Source: Competibacter_A sp037045535 (lineage in GTDB: Bacteria; Pseudomonadota; Gammaproteobacteria; Competibacterales; Competibacteraceae). From it: 64,000 nt of DNA. The position numbers were made by a program, and so were the translations under genes. Below the pieces are notes generated by a model. The model was given only the letters and a program-made list of their open reading frames with translations, was not told the origin of the DNA and made no database searches. The stretch is taken from NCBI GenBank assembly GCA_037045535.1, contig JBAOHI010000039.1, positions 1 to 64,000 on the forward strand, read 5' to 3'. This document shows, piece after piece, positions 16,846-25,452 of the stretch (positions are counted from its first letter, which is position 1; every line of letters begins with the position of its first letter).

Positions 16846-18206
16846 GTGGCGCGAATCATCCAAGCCCACCGGACCGGACGGCTATCGATCCGGAGCTGGC
16901 GTGGTCGCTGCTGCTGGAAGTGCGCCGCTACGCGCGGCGGTCGGAACCGTTGCCCGATCACTTCGGGGTGGGTCTCAATGCGCGAAGCCAGCCGAGCATC
17001 GTACCGATGGACGAGCCATCCGCCTTGCTCGAAGTCGCGGCGACCGGTTCCTGGGTCGCCAGAATTCCAGTTGCCGAAGTGGCCGTTGAGTTGCTGGATT
17101 TGTACCTGCCACTGGCGTTGGCCCACCGTGACCGGCCACTGACAGTGGCGCATTTGGGCCAAAGTCTTGACGGGTATATTGCGACCCAGGAAGGCATGTC
17201 TCGTTACATCAACGGTCCCGAAAACCTAACGCATCTGCACCGGATGCGCGCGTTATGCGACGCTATCGTGGTCGGGGCCGGTACCGTGGAATGCGACGAT
17301 CCGCGACTGACGACCCGGCGAGTCCCCGGCCCGAATCCGGTGCGAGTGGTTCTTGACTCGCGTCGTCGCCTTGCCACCGGTTGCAACGTGTTTCAGGATC
17401 AAGCAGCGCCGACTGTGCTGATCTGCGACGAGATAGTGGCCAATCGAGCCGGGCCGGGCGACGTTAGGGTTATCGGTGTGCCCCGTCGCGGTCATCGCCT
17501 GGATTTGTGCGTCGTTCTGGAACGACTGCACACGCACGGATTATTCGGGATCTTCGTCGAAGGCGGCGGATTGACCGTATCGGCTTTTCTGGAGCAGGGA
17601 TTGCTGGATCGGTTGCAAATCGCGGTTGCGCCGCTGATCATCGGTTCGGGTCGGCCGGGTGTGACCTTGCCGCCGATTCGGGATTTAGCCCAGGGATTGC
17701 GTCCCGGCCATCGCCGCTACGTGATGGGCGAGGACGTGTTGTTCGATTGCCGGTTGCGGGATGAAGCCATGAAGTGGATGCAATCGGTCAATGCACAACC
17801 GACGCGGAGAGAACCAATGGGTGACTTGGAAAACGAAATGCCCGCCAAGAGTCGAATCAACCAATTCGATTTCATCGAGTTCCCAGTGCGAGATCTCGAT
17901 CAACTCAGAAAAACCCAGCGCTTTTTTACCAGTGTATTCGGTTGGTCTTACCAGGAGTGGGGCGACGATTATTCTGACACTAAAGGGGGCGGTTTAAGCA
18001 GTGGCCTCAATGCCGACCCTGAACATCGGCCAAGGCATCCGCTTGCCGTCATCTACACGGCGGATCTGGAATCCATGCGGGAAAAGGTGGTTGCCGCCGG
18101 GGGCGTGATCACTAAGGATATCTTCTCTTTTCCGGGCGGGCGGCGCTTTCACTTTCAAGATCCCGCTGGCAACGAACTTGCCATCTGGTCGGATCGGGAA
18201 GATTGA
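16842..18206 (+). CDS. RibD C-terminal (reductase-like) domain fused to a VOC/glyoxalase domain
   Basis: 454 aa. After a roughly 100-residue N-terminal region of unknown type comes a RibD-C/dihydrofolate-reductase-like domain (about 102-310): AHLGQSLDGYIA, AIVVGAGTVECDDPRLTTR, PNPVRVVLDS and IFVEGGG are the NADPH- and substrate-binding signatures of pyrimidine reductases. The last roughly 115 residues (340-454) form a VOC domain (FDFIEFPVRDLD at its start, FHFQDPAGNELAIW at its end). No deaminase domain is present, so it need not be a riboflavin enzyme. An in-frame ATG at 17817, preceded by GGAGA, sits at the domain junction, so the VOC domain could also be made alone. Coupled to the FkbM gene by ATGA overlap. 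Confidence 0.8.
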   Translation: MSGANHPSPPDRTAIDPELAWSLLLEVRRYARRSEPLPDHFGVGLNARSQPSIVPMDEPSALLEVAATGSWVARIPVAEVAVELLDLYLPLALAHRDRPLTVAHLGQSLDGYIATQEGMSRYINGPENLTHLHRMRALCDAIVVGAGTVECDDPRLTTRRVPGPNPVRVVLDSRRRLATGCNVFQDQAAPTVLICDEIVANRAGPGDVRVIGVPRRGHRLDLCVVLERLHTHGLFGIFVEGGGLTVSAFLEQGLLDRLQIAVAPLIIGSGRPGVTLPPIRDLAQGLRPGHRRYVMGEDVLFDCRLRDEAMKWMQSVNAQPTRREPMGDLENEMPAKSRINQFDFIEFPVRDLDQLRKTQRFFTSVFGWSYQEWGDDYSDTKGGGLSSGLNADPEHRPRHPLAVIYTADLESMREKVVAAGGVITKDIFSFPGGRRFHFQDPAGNELAIWSDRED

Positions 18207-18217
18207 GCGGTGAAGGA

Positions 18218-19057
18218 TTAGGGAGCATGTCCGGAAAGCTCGCGGGCTAATTGCGCCATATAGCGCAATCCTTGAATGGCTCTGCTGCCGTACCACGAGG
18301 TCATTTCCCCATCGATCAGCCGCAGCTTTTCCGGCGGACAATCGTAATCGCGGGCGAAGGTTTCCAAATCCTGAGGCAAGAAGCGGTACGGTTCGCTGCT
18401 GAACAAGATCAGATCGGCGGCGTCCAAGAGTGCTGGGTCCAGCTCCAAGGTCGGGTAACGCGCTGCCGATTCCTCCGGCAAGGTTTCCCAACCGACCAGG
18501 GCCAACATGCGGGCGATGTAGGTGTCTCGGTTGATGCCCATCCATGGCTTGCGCCAGATCAAATACAGCACTGACCGCCGGGGCCAAGCGACGTGCCGCA
18601 CACTCGCCAAGGCCCGCTCGAACCGTGCCACCAGCGCTTCCGCCTCGGCCACACGATTGAAAATCCCGCCGATCAGTCGATACAGCGGTATGTTGTCTTC
18701 GGGAGTCAAGGGATGCGTGACGATCACTTGCAGACCGTCCGCCATCAACTGCTCTGCCAGTTCGCGTGGGTTTTCGTCGATGTTGACGATGACGTGAGTA
18801 GGCCGTAATGCTTGCAGTCGCGAGTAGCGAATTTTTTTAGTGCCGCCGACACTGGGCAAGGGCGCGACCCGCGGCGCGGGGTGGATGCAGTAATGGGTGC
18901 GGCCCACCAGTTGATCGCCCAGCTGCAACGCAAACAGCAGTTCGGTAATGCTGGGTACCAGGGAGACGATACGGGCGGTGGCGGCAGCCGGCACATGCCG
19001 TACGCCGAGGGCATCGGTTAGCGTCTCCGGGGCAATCTTCACGCCTTGCTTTATCAT
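18218..19057 (-). CDS. BtuF-like helical-backbone metal/cobalamin-binding protein, apparently cytoplasmic
   Basis: 279 aa from the ATG at 19057; the frame is open to a TTG at 19117. It matches the periplasmic binding protein class III of BtuF/FhuD: ARIVSLVPSITELLFALQLGDQLVGRTHYC near the N-terminus, then VGGTKKIRYSRLQALRPTHVI, and WMGINRDTYIARMLALVGWE. BtuF delivers vitamin B12 to BtuCD, but I find no signal peptide and no permease or ATPase gene nearby. Such orphan, unexported members are commonly named cobalamin-binding proteins; true ligand is unknown. It converges with the RibD/VOC gene, 11 bp apart. Confidence 0.75.
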   Translation of the reverse strand: MIKQGVKIAPETLTDALGVRHVPAAATARIVSLVPSITELLFALQLGDQLVGRTHYCIHPAPRVAPLPSVGGTKKIRYSRLQALRPTHVIVNIDENPRELAEQLMADGLQVIVTHPLTPEDNIPLYRLIGGIFNRVAEAEALVARFERALASVRHVAWPRRSVLYLIWRKPWMGINRDTYIARMLALVGWETLPEESAARYPTLELDPALLDAADLILFSSEPYRFLPQDLETFARDYDCPPEKLRLIDGEMTSWYGSRAIQGLRYMAQLARELSGHAP

Positions 19058-19197
19058 CTGGTGATCCAAAGGCGTACTCAGCAAGAAATCTGATGGATCC
19101 GTTGAGTATCCAACCAAGCGGCAAACTCGTCCAGAGTTTGGCAGTCGAGTGAGGTCCGTATCGGACGAGGTTTGAGTATTTTGGGATTGCCTCCCCG

Positions 19198-20145
19198 CTA
19201 GTGTCCCGCACTACCGAGCGCTAGATCGCGAAGGCCCTGTGCAAATGGCAGCGTCGCCTCGAACCGCAGCATGTCGCGCAGCGATGTCGGATCGCCCAAC
19301 GAATGGCGAATGTCGCCGATCCGGGCCTCGGCATGAGTAGCCGGGGGTGCGTCTGGAAACAACTCTCTATAGATCATTAATACCTGGTTCAGGGAAACCG
19401 CATGGCCGGTACAGACGTTGTAACGCCCAGCGATAACGTTCGTACTGAGTAAGGCATCGCCGTTGGCTCGTGCCACGTCTCGCACCGAGATGAAATCCCG
19501 CGTTTGCTCGCCATCGCCGTAAACGGTCACCGGCAAACTTTGCCGGAATCGATCGGTAAAGATCGACAGCACGCCCGAATACGGTGAACGGGGATCCTGG
19601 CGCGGTCCGTACACATTAAAGTAACGCAAGCAAACCGTTTCCAGCCCATAGCTGGCCGCGTAACCCAGTAACATGACCTCGGCCGCCAATTTAGCGGCGG
19701 CATACGGTGACTGCGGTTGCGGTGGCGCCGATTCTCGATTGGGTAGCGCGGCGGTGGTGCCATATACAGCGGCCGACGATGCGAATACCAAGCGCTTGCA
19801 ATCGAATTCAAGGCACAGTCGGGCAATGCTGTCGGCAGTGGCCAGGTTGAGGCGATAGTTGAGCGTGGGATCGGAGAAGCTTTCCGGCACGCTTACCAAA
19901 GCCGCTAAATGCAGAACACCGGCAAAACGATGACGCTCGAACAGCGTGCGCATCGCCGCTTCGTCGCCCGCGTCGGCCAGCACCCACTCGAAATTCGGCG
20001 ACGAGCGTGCGACAGCAAGATTTTCCAGATGCCCGGTTCGCAGATTGTCGACTCCCACCACGCGCTGCCCTTGGTTGAGCAACCGCTCGGTCGAATGACT
20101 GCCGATGAAGCCGGCCGCGCCGGTGACTAAATAGGTTGGCGTCAT
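19198..20145 (-). CDS. NAD-dependent sugar-nucleotide epimerase/dehydratase
   Basis: 315 aa. Extended short-chain dehydrogenase: NAD-binding TGAAGFIGSH at about 8-17, catalytic Ser in FASSAAVYG and the YxxxK motif in PYAAAKLAAE, then RYFNVYGPRQDP and the DFISVRDVA segment typical of UDP-glucose 4-epimerase-like enzymes (GalE/WbpP/WbiG group). It probably supplies an activated sugar for the adjoining lipopolysaccharide genes. ATG at 20145 was chosen because GGAG lies 7 bases upstream; a GTG two codons earlier is too close to it. Divergent from the LpxL-type gene. Exact product (UDP-Gal, UDP-GlcNAc epimer and so on) is undetermined. Confidence 0.85.
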   Translation of the reverse strand: MTPTYLVTGAAGFIGSHSTERLLNQGQRVVGVDNLRTGHLENLAVARSSPNFEWVLADAGDEAAMRTLFERHRFAGVLHLAALVSVPESFSDPTLNYRLNLATADSIARLCLEFDCKRLVFASSAAVYGTTAALPNRESAPPQPQSPYAAAKLAAEVMLLGYAASYGLETVCLRYFNVYGPRQDPRSPYSGVLSIFTDRFRQSLPVTVYGDGEQTRDFISVRDVARANGDALLSTNVIAGRYNVCTGHAVSLNQVLMIYRELFPDAPPATHAEARIGDIRHSLGDPTSLRDMLRFEATLPFAQGLRDLALGSAGH

Positions 20146-20216
20146 GGTCACGCTCCAAATCTGTGATGGATGGATGGGTGCTTTATCGAGCCAGAGCCGC
20201 TTACAATAACGACTCT

Positions 20217-21164
20217 ATGGATGCTCGTACAACCGCAACCGCGCGCCCCCAGTGGTTTGCCTGGCATTTTCTGGGGCTGCGCTATTGGCCGGTCTGGCTT
20301 GGCCTGGGCCTGATGAAGATGATGGCTGCGTTGCCCTTTCGCTGGCAGCTCGCCATCGGCGGACGAGTGGGGCGCTGGTTGGGCAAAATCGCTCGCCGGC
20401 GGCGGCGCATCGCCGAGATCAATTTATCGCTGTGCTTTCCAGACCTGTCGTCATCCCAGCGGACCGCTTTGCTAGAGGCGCATTTCGCCGCATTGGGTAT
20501 CGGCTTGTTCGAAACGGCCATGGCATGGTGGGCGCCCGACGCGAAGCTGCGGGGGCTGGCTCGGGTCGAGGGCGCGGAGCATCTCGAACAAGCGTTGGCG
20601 CGCGGCAAGGGTGTGATTTTGCTGACCGGGCATTTCACTACGCTGGAGCTGGGCGCTCGCTTCATCACCTGGCACCAGCCCTTCCACGCCATGTATCGAT
20701 CCCATAAGAACCGATTGTACGAAACCGTGATGCGTCGCGAGCGCGAGCGGCGATCCCGCCTGCCGCCACTGCCCCATGAGGACATTCGGGGTTTGCTGCG
20801 CGCTTTCAAGAAAGGGCGAGCAGTCTGGTATGCCCCTGACCAGAATCACGGTATCCGCAACAGTGTCTTTGTCCCTTTTTTCGGGATTCCGACCTGTACC
20901 GTTACCGCAACGGCGCGCTTGGCCACGATGAGCGGGGCGGCGGTGGTGCCTTATTTTCCCAAACGGTTGCCCGGAACGGCCGGTTACGAGATTGTCGTGC
21001 TGCCAGCGTTGGATCGTTTTCCGAGTGGCGATATCGAAGCCGACACCCGGCGCATCAACGAATTGCTGGAACAGCATATCTGCCAAGTGCCCGAGCAATA
21101 CCTCTGGGTCCATCGTCGTTTCAAGACCCAACCGCCGGGCAGACCCAGTCCCTATAACCGCTAA
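20217..21164 (+). CDS. LpxL/HtrB-type lipid A acyltransferase
   Basis: 315 aa. Membrane-associated acyltransferase of the LpxL/LpxM family, which adds a secondary acyl chain to lipid A precursors. A hydrophobic N-terminal helix (about 17-40) is followed by RRIAEINLSLCFPDLS, the catalytic H-x4-E pair His139/Glu144 in TGHFTTLELG, and later YAPDQNHGIRNSVFVPFFGI. The frame opens earlier at 20136, but that would overlap the divergent epimerase; ATG at 20217 is better placed. It is followed 13 bp later by a GT9 glycosyltransferase, so core assembly and acylation are probably cotranscribed. LpxL, LpxM and LpxP cannot be separated from sequence alone. Confidence 0.87.
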   Translation: MDARTTATARPQWFAWHFLGLRYWPVWLGLGLMKMMAALPFRWQLAIGGRVGRWLGKIARRRRRIAEINLSLCFPDLSSSQRTALLEAHFAALGIGLFETAMAWWAPDAKLRGLARVEGAEHLEQALARGKGVILLTGHFTTLELGARFITWHQPFHAMYRSHKNRLYETVMRRERERRSRLPPLPHEDIRGLLRAFKKGRAVWYAPDQNHGIRNSVFVPFFGIPTCTVTATARLATMSGAAVVPYFPKRLPGTAGYEIVVLPALDRFPSGDIEADTRRINELLEQHICQVPEQYLWVHRRFKTQPPGRPSPYNR

Positions 21165-21177
21165 TCTGGATCGCGTC

Positions 21178-22296
21178 ATGCCCTATTGCGTCGATTTGCC
21201 CGCCGATCCGGCTATTCGCCGCATTTTGGTGATGAAATGGAGCGCCATGGGCGATGTCATTATCGCCACCGCGCTGTTCGAGGACATCGCCCGAGCCTTT
21301 CCCGGCCGGGAAATCCATCTGAACACGCTCCCCCCCTGGAAGCATCTTTTCCAGGATGACCCGCGTTTTCAGCAGGTTTTCAGCTTCGACCTGCGCGGTC
21401 GGGAGCATTCCTATCGAGAGATGTGGCGCTGGCTACGGCATGTGCGCCGCATGCAATACGATTTAGTCATCGACTTACAGACCACCGACCGTTCCAGGTT
21501 ATTGCTTGGTTTGTTAGGGTTAAGCGGTCAGCGTATTCCTTACCGTCTGGGCAATCATCCAATACTTCCCTACAACATTGCCCCCCCTCGCCTGAAACAG
21601 TCCACGCATGCCATCGACCGGATGCGCGCTGCCCTGCGGGCTGGTGGAATCGTTGCTCGAACCCCGCGCCCCGTGTTGCATATCCCCGATCGCAATCGAG
21701 AACGTGCCCACAAGTTGCAGCAGACTCACGATCTGAGAACCGGCGATTACGCGGTGTTTTTCCCAGGTTGCCAGGCGGCGGGTCACCTCAAGCGTTGGGG
21801 GGCGAGCCGTTATGCGGCTTTAGCGCAACGGTTGCGCGATACTGAAGGTCTGTCCAAGGTCGTATTGATCGGGGCCAAGGACGAGATGAAAGAGTGTCAG
21901 CAAATCGAGCGGGACTGTGGTCCCGGGTTGGTTAACCTGTGCGGCCAAACCGAGATCCTCGACATCGTCCCCCTATGTGAGTCTGCCCGCCTGCTGGTCG
22001 CCAACGACACCGGGACCGCGCATGTGGCCGCTGCCACCGACCGTCCCATGGTAGTCATTTGCGGTCCCACCGATCCCCACCGGGTCAAGCCCCTGGGCGA
22101 CAATGTGGTGGCCCTGCAAGCGGACCTGCCCTGCATCAACTGTTATCAAAAAGACTGCGCTCATCACTCTTGCATGCCAGCCATCACACCGGATCGCGTG
22201 ATAGCGACGCTACGGGCGCTGCAAACATTCGAACAGGATCGACCAGGAGATTCTGCATCAATCGTGGTCGCCGGAAGTGGCAGTGTTCCGGGGTAG
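21178..22296 (+). CDS. Glycosyltransferase family 9 (heptosyltransferase-like)
   Basis: 372 aa. GT9 enzymes add ADP-heptose to the lipopolysaccharide inner core. Typical features are the N-terminal ILVMKWSAMGDVIIATALFE, the central donor-binding VFFPGCQAAGHLKRWG, and the C-terminal VANDTGTAHVAAATDRPMVVICGPTDP. The start at 21178 begins 13 bp after the acyltransferase stop. The 3' end overlaps the convergent GT2 gene by 39 bp (22258-22296), so the last 13 residues of each may be under mutual constraint. A cysteine-rich tail (CINCYQKDCAHHSC) is a common GT9 feature. Which heptose position it serves cannot be determined. Confidence 0.87.
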   Translation: MPYCVDLPADPAIRRILVMKWSAMGDVIIATALFEDIARAFPGREIHLNTLPPWKHLFQDDPRFQQVFSFDLRGREHSYREMWRWLRHVRRMQYDLVIDLQTTDRSRLLLGLLGLSGQRIPYRLGNHPILPYNIAPPRLKQSTHAIDRMRAALRAGGIVARTPRPVLHIPDRNRERAHKLQQTHDLRTGDYAVFFPGCQAAGHLKRWGASRYAALAQRLRDTEGLSKVVLIGAKDEMKECQQIERDCGPGLVNLCGQTEILDIVPLCESARLLVANDTGTAHVAAATDRPMVVICGPTDPHRVKPLGDNVVALQADLPCINCYQKDCAHHSCMPAITPDRVIATLRALQTFEQDRPGDSASIVVAGSGSVPG

Positions 22297-23082
22297 CGGT
22301 GGCGCTCCCTCCGGCAATAGACGATCGCCATATTTTTCGAACTGATGGTGTTCGTACAGCTTGGCGTACTTGAGGAAAACGTAAAAAGCGATCACCACCG
22401 AGTTGATGAGGCCAGCCCAACCGTTCAGAAAATTTCGCTTGAAAATGTAGCTGCGCACGAAGGCAAACGGCGGGTAAACCAACATGATCAGAGGATTGCC
22501 GCGCCGACCGCGGGCAAGTTTGTCAGCTACCAGCCCCGTGGAATAGGCGTTGATCTTGTCCACCTTGATGTGGATGCTCGTCTCGCCGTAGTGATAGAAC
22601 GGCGCACCAAGACGCGCGACTCGCCCCTGAGTCTCCGGAGCGGCATGCACGGGTATCGCGTTCATCCGACCTTTCCGTCTGTCGAACAGACGCAAATAAT
22701 AATTGCCGCGCACGCGTGGGTCGCACATTTTCCAAAACGACTGTTCTTGGCGTAAAAGCTTGTAGCCGTCGGCATCCGGAGCAGGGCGTGCCAGAAGCTG
22801 GCGGATTTCCTCCTGCAAGGCCGGTGACAAGGCTTCGTCGGCATCCAGCAGCAGCACCCAGTCGTGGCTTGCCATATCCAGCGCCATCTGTTTCTGGCGG
22901 CTGTAGCCAAGAAATTCGTGCTGGTGGATCCGAGCGCCGTACCGCTCAGCGATGGACAGCGTTTCATCGTGGCTGAATGAGTCAAGTACCACGATTTCCG
23001 AGGCCCAGCGCAGGCTTTCCAGGCACGCAGCCAGGGTGTGGCCGTTGTTGAAGGTCGTCACAACTGCTGATAGCTTTGTCAT
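22258..23082 (-). CDS. Glycosyltransferase family 2 (WaaE/KdtX-like)
   Basis: 274 aa. GT-A fold: nucleotide-binding LSAVVTTFNNGHTLAACLESL at the N-terminus, DSFSHDETLSIAE, and the DXD-type metal site in LLLDADEALS. The layout, including the RVRGNYYLRLFDRRKGR segment and a C-terminal amphipathic membrane-binding part (YPPFAFVRSYIFKRNFLNGWAGL), matches beta-1,4-glucosyltransferases of the WaaE/KdtX group that decorate the lipopolysaccharide core. A strong Shine-Dalgarno sequence (GGAGG) precedes the ATG. It is divergent from the GT4 gene and convergent with GT9. Confidence 0.87.
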   Translation of the reverse strand: MTKLSAVVTTFNNGHTLAACLESLRWASEIVVLDSFSHDETLSIAERYGARIHQHEFLGYSRQKQMALDMASHDWVLLLDADEALSPALQEEIRQLLARPAPDADGYKLLRQEQSFWKMCDPRVRGNYYLRLFDRRKGRMNAIPVHAAPETQGRVARLGAPFYHYGETSIHIKVDKINAYSTGLVADKLARGRRGNPLIMLVYPPFAFVRSYIFKRNFLNGWAGLINSVVIAFYVFLKYAKLYEHHQFEKYGDRLLPEGAPPLPRNTATSGDHD

Positions 23083-23124
23083 CTCCCTGCCTCCTCTCCG
23101 TTTAAAACCTTGTGATTTTCAATC

Positions 23125-24231
23125 ATGCTTACCTCCATTGCACCGTCCGAAAAGATCCCCGTTCGCCGGATGCTGTGGTGGGGGCGTTTCGATCCCGACT
23201 ATTCCCGTAACCGGATCCTTCGCCAAATTTTGCCTGGTCTTGGCTGGGAAATCGTCGATTTTCAACCCGGCTTCAGTCGGATCGGTGATTTCGAAGCCAC
23301 GCTGCGACGTCCGCTGATTCCGGATCTGGTCTGGGTGCCTTGCTTCCGCCAGCGCGATATCGGCGCGGCGCGGCGCTGGAGTGACCGCCACGGCGTGCCT
23401 CTTTTGATCGATCCGCTGATCAGCGCCTACGACAAGCAGATTTTCGAGCGTCAAAAATCGGCAGTCGATGGGCGCTTTGCCCGCCGACTGTTGGCTTGGG
23501 AGCGTAAATTGCTTCGGTCAGCCGATATCGTGCTGGCGGATACCCGCGCGCATGCCGAGTTCTTCACGAATGTGCTGGGCGCCAAACGTGCCAAGGTGGT
23601 TTATGTAGGTGCCGAGGAGCGCTTGTTCGCTCCGCATCCGCCTCCCCTCAAACCACCGGGATGGCCGTGCGAGGTGTTATTTTACGGTAGCTTCATTCCA
23701 CTCCATGGGGCGGAAACCATCGTTGAGGCCGCTCGCCATTACATCGGACCACCGACGATCTGGCGGTTGATCGGCAACGGTCCGCTGCTCGCGGGTTGCC
23801 GCCATCGGGCTGAGGGGCTATCCCACGTCGTCTTCGAGGATTGGCTGCCTTACCGGCAGCTTCCCGAGCGCATCGCTACCGCTGATATCCTACTCGGAGT
23901 GTTCGGCGCTACACCGAAAGCGGGTCGGGTGATTCCGAACAAGGTTTTCCAGTCCCTTGCTTGCGCTCGCCCGGTCATCACGCGCCTCGCATCGGCCTAT
24001 CCAGAAGCGGTCATCAACCAGCAGGATGGTGGTATCACTTGGGTGGAGGCAGACGATGCCCCGGCCCTGGCTGCCAAAGTGGCAGAGTTGGCATGGCAGT
24101 CGGATCGGCTGCCTCAGCTCGGCGCGCTGGCACGTAAAACCTACGAACGGTACTTCTCTCAAACCCATATCGCCCGGCAACTTCAGGAAGCGTTATCCGA
24201 GGACGTGGTGGCGTCCGTCAAGGTGGCGTAG
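23125..24231 (+). CDS. Glycosyltransferase family 4-like protein
   Basis: 368 aa. GT-B fold with the C-terminal family 4 pattern: EVLFYGSFIPLHGAETIVEAA, LIGNGPL, FEDWLPYRQLPERIATADILLGVFG, then PNKVFQSLACARPVITRLA with Glu-containing donor-site residues, and ITWVEADDAPALAAKV. The N-terminal acceptor half is more divergent. Probable role is in surface polysaccharide or lipopolysaccharide outer core synthesis, by neighbourhood. The gene ends 42 bp before the IS630 element, which separates it from waaL. Donor and acceptor sugars are unknown. Confidence 0.82.
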   Translation: MLTSIAPSEKIPVRRMLWWGRFDPDYSRNRILRQILPGLGWEIVDFQPGFSRIGDFEATLRRPLIPDLVWVPCFRQRDIGAARRWSDRHGVPLLIDPLISAYDKQIFERQKSAVDGRFARRLLAWERKLLRSADIVLADTRAHAEFFTNVLGAKRAKVVYVGAEERLFAPHPPPLKPPGWPCEVLFYGSFIPLHGAETIVEAARHYIGPPTIWRLIGNGPLLAGCRHRAEGLSHVVFEDWLPYRQLPERIATADILLGVFGATPKAGRVIPNKVFQSLACARPVITRLASAYPEAVINQQDGGITWVEADDAPALAAKVAELAWQSDRLPQLGALARKTYERYFSQTHIARQLQEALSEDVVASVKVA

Positions 24232-24310
24232 ACGCAATGCACGATTTTCTGATCAAGTCCAGTGTCAAGGCTATAGAATAACAAAATAGATTTGATTATT
24301 ATTTTAATGG

Positions 24311-24679
24311 ATGGCCTACTCACTGGATTTTCGTCGTAAGGTGCTGGAGGTTTGGGACCGGGACCGGTTATCGATTGCCCAGGTGGCGGAACGTTTTGCG
24401 GTGGGGAAAGCGAGCGTGATGCGCTGGCTGAAGCGGATCGAGCGCAAGCCGTCGGGGTTTCGGCGGCGGAAGCTGGAGGTGGAGGCATTGGCGGCGGACC
24501 TGCGGGACTATCCGGATGCCTACCAATACGAACGGGCGGCGCGGTTGGGGGTCACGCAAAATGCGATTTGTTACGCGCTAAAGAACAAGCTGTGGGTTTC
24601 CTATAAAAAAGACGCTGGCGCATCCGCGCGCGGACGCCGCCGTGCGGTGTGCCTTTCAAGCCCGTCGCGCGGCGTATGA
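24311..24679 (+). CDS. IS630 transposase, N-terminal frame (DNA-binding helix-turn-helix)
   Basis: 122 codons before the frame closes. The start encodes SLDFRRKVLEVWDRDRLSIAQVAERFAVGKASVMRWLKR, a helix-turn-helix of the IS630/transposase_14 type that binds the terminal repeats. Homology continues to VSYKK at about residue 100; the following residues are out of frame. The catalytic half is in the +1 frame (next entry). A6G at 24605-24611 (codons AAA AAA G) is a plausible slip site: a +1 shift there restores the family motif KKTLAHPRAD. Whether this is programmed frameshifting or a single extra A cannot be told from this copy. Confidence 0.8.
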   Translation: MAYSLDFRRKVLEVWDRDRLSIAQVAERFAVGKASVMRWLKRIERKPSGFRRRKLEVEALAADLRDYPDAYQYERAARLGVTQNAICYALKNKLWVSYKKDAGASARGRRRAVCLSSPSRGV

Positions 24680-25136
24680 GGCGGCTGGGCGAACGCTGGT
24701 TTGGATCGACGAGAGCGGGTTTGCCCACGACAGACCCCACCGATACGGCTATGCCCCCGTCGGGCAACGCTGTTATGGACGTTGGGACTGGCACGCCAAG
24801 GAGCGCACTAATGTGATCGGTGCGCTTTTGGATTTCCAGCTCATCGCCGTTGGCCTTTTTGAATCCAGCGTCAACGCCGAGGTCTTCCTCGCTTGGACCC
24901 ACCGCGTGCTCCTTCCTCAACTGCCGCCCGCCACCATGATCGTCCTCGATAACGCCGCCTTCCACAAACGGCAAGACATCCAAAACACACTCCGTCAAGC
25001 CGGCCACACCCGGGGATACCTGCCGCCTTATTCGCCCGATCTCAATCCCATCGAGCACCAATGGGCGCAGGCCAAAGCCCTTTGCAAACAATCCCATTGC
25101 TCCGTCGACGAACTCTTTCGCTCCAATCAAATATGA
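24642..25136 (+). CDS. IS630 transposase, C-terminal DDE catalytic frame
   Basis: 164 codons as an independent frame, but coding continuity runs back to about 24606. The three acidic catalytic residues are present: Asp in VWIDESGF, Asp in MIVLDNAAFHK and Glu in NPIEHQWAQAK. The companion motif YAPVGQRCYG is intact. The pieces together would make a normal-length IS630 transposase of about 275 residues if the A6G frameshift occurs. It stops 22 bp before the right inverted repeat. Confidence 0.82.
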   Translation: MRCAFQARRAAYEAAGRTLVWIDESGFAHDRPHRYGYAPVGQRCYGRWDWHAKERTNVIGALLDFQLIAVGLFESSVNAEVFLAWTHRVLLPQLPPATMIVLDNAAFHKRQDIQNTLRQAGHTRGYLPPYSPDLNPIEHQWAQAKALCKQSHCSVDELFRSNQI

Positions 25137-25160
25137 TCACTTTTATTTGATTCTGCTATA

Positions 25161-25360
25161 TCAGGCGCGATTAGGCGGTGAGAGACATAGAATGGTTTGG
25201 CATCGGACAACCTCGGTGGGTTGGCCAGCAGGCTTGTTTTGAGTACATGCACGAGTTCGATGCTTCGAAGGGCGATCCCGGCAGAGGTCGACGGTTTGAA
25301 AGCCAAATATCGGTCGAACGACCCTTTTGATCGCCCAATGCCCCTGCTTGATCATGTTAT
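25161..25360 (-). pseudogene. Transposase C-terminal scar, possibly IS6/IS240-type DDE
   Basis: On the minus strand one frame reads IKQGHWAIKRVVRPIFGFQT and the adjacent frame continues SAGIALRSIELVHVLKTSLLANP. Joined by one shift, these resemble the end of IS6-family transposases (pattern IKRRxRPMLGFKSFxSAxxxLxGIELMHMIxKGQ). No start, no other catalytic motif and no terminal repeat are visible, so it is a degraded relic. It abuts the IS630 right end. Confidence 0.45.
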
Positions 25361-25452
25361 TTCACGCTTGGGGTGAATCCGCTGGATAATGGTTGAGAGG
25401 AAGGCGAGGCTCGCAAGTAGCAGTTCTGTCTCGACAAACGGGGAGCTTCGGC

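Larger units (their letters stand above)
24274..25158 (+). mobile_element. IS630-family insertion sequence, 885 bp
   Basis: Imperfect terminal inverted repeats (about 16 of 23 positions match) begin TAGAATAAC at 24274 and end GATTCTGCTA at 25158. Both are flanked by TA dinucleotides (24272-24273 and 25159-25160), as expected from IS630/Tc1 insertion at TA. It carries a transposase split over two frames. It lies between a GT4 gene and the transposase scars upstream of waaL. Confidence 0.85.
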
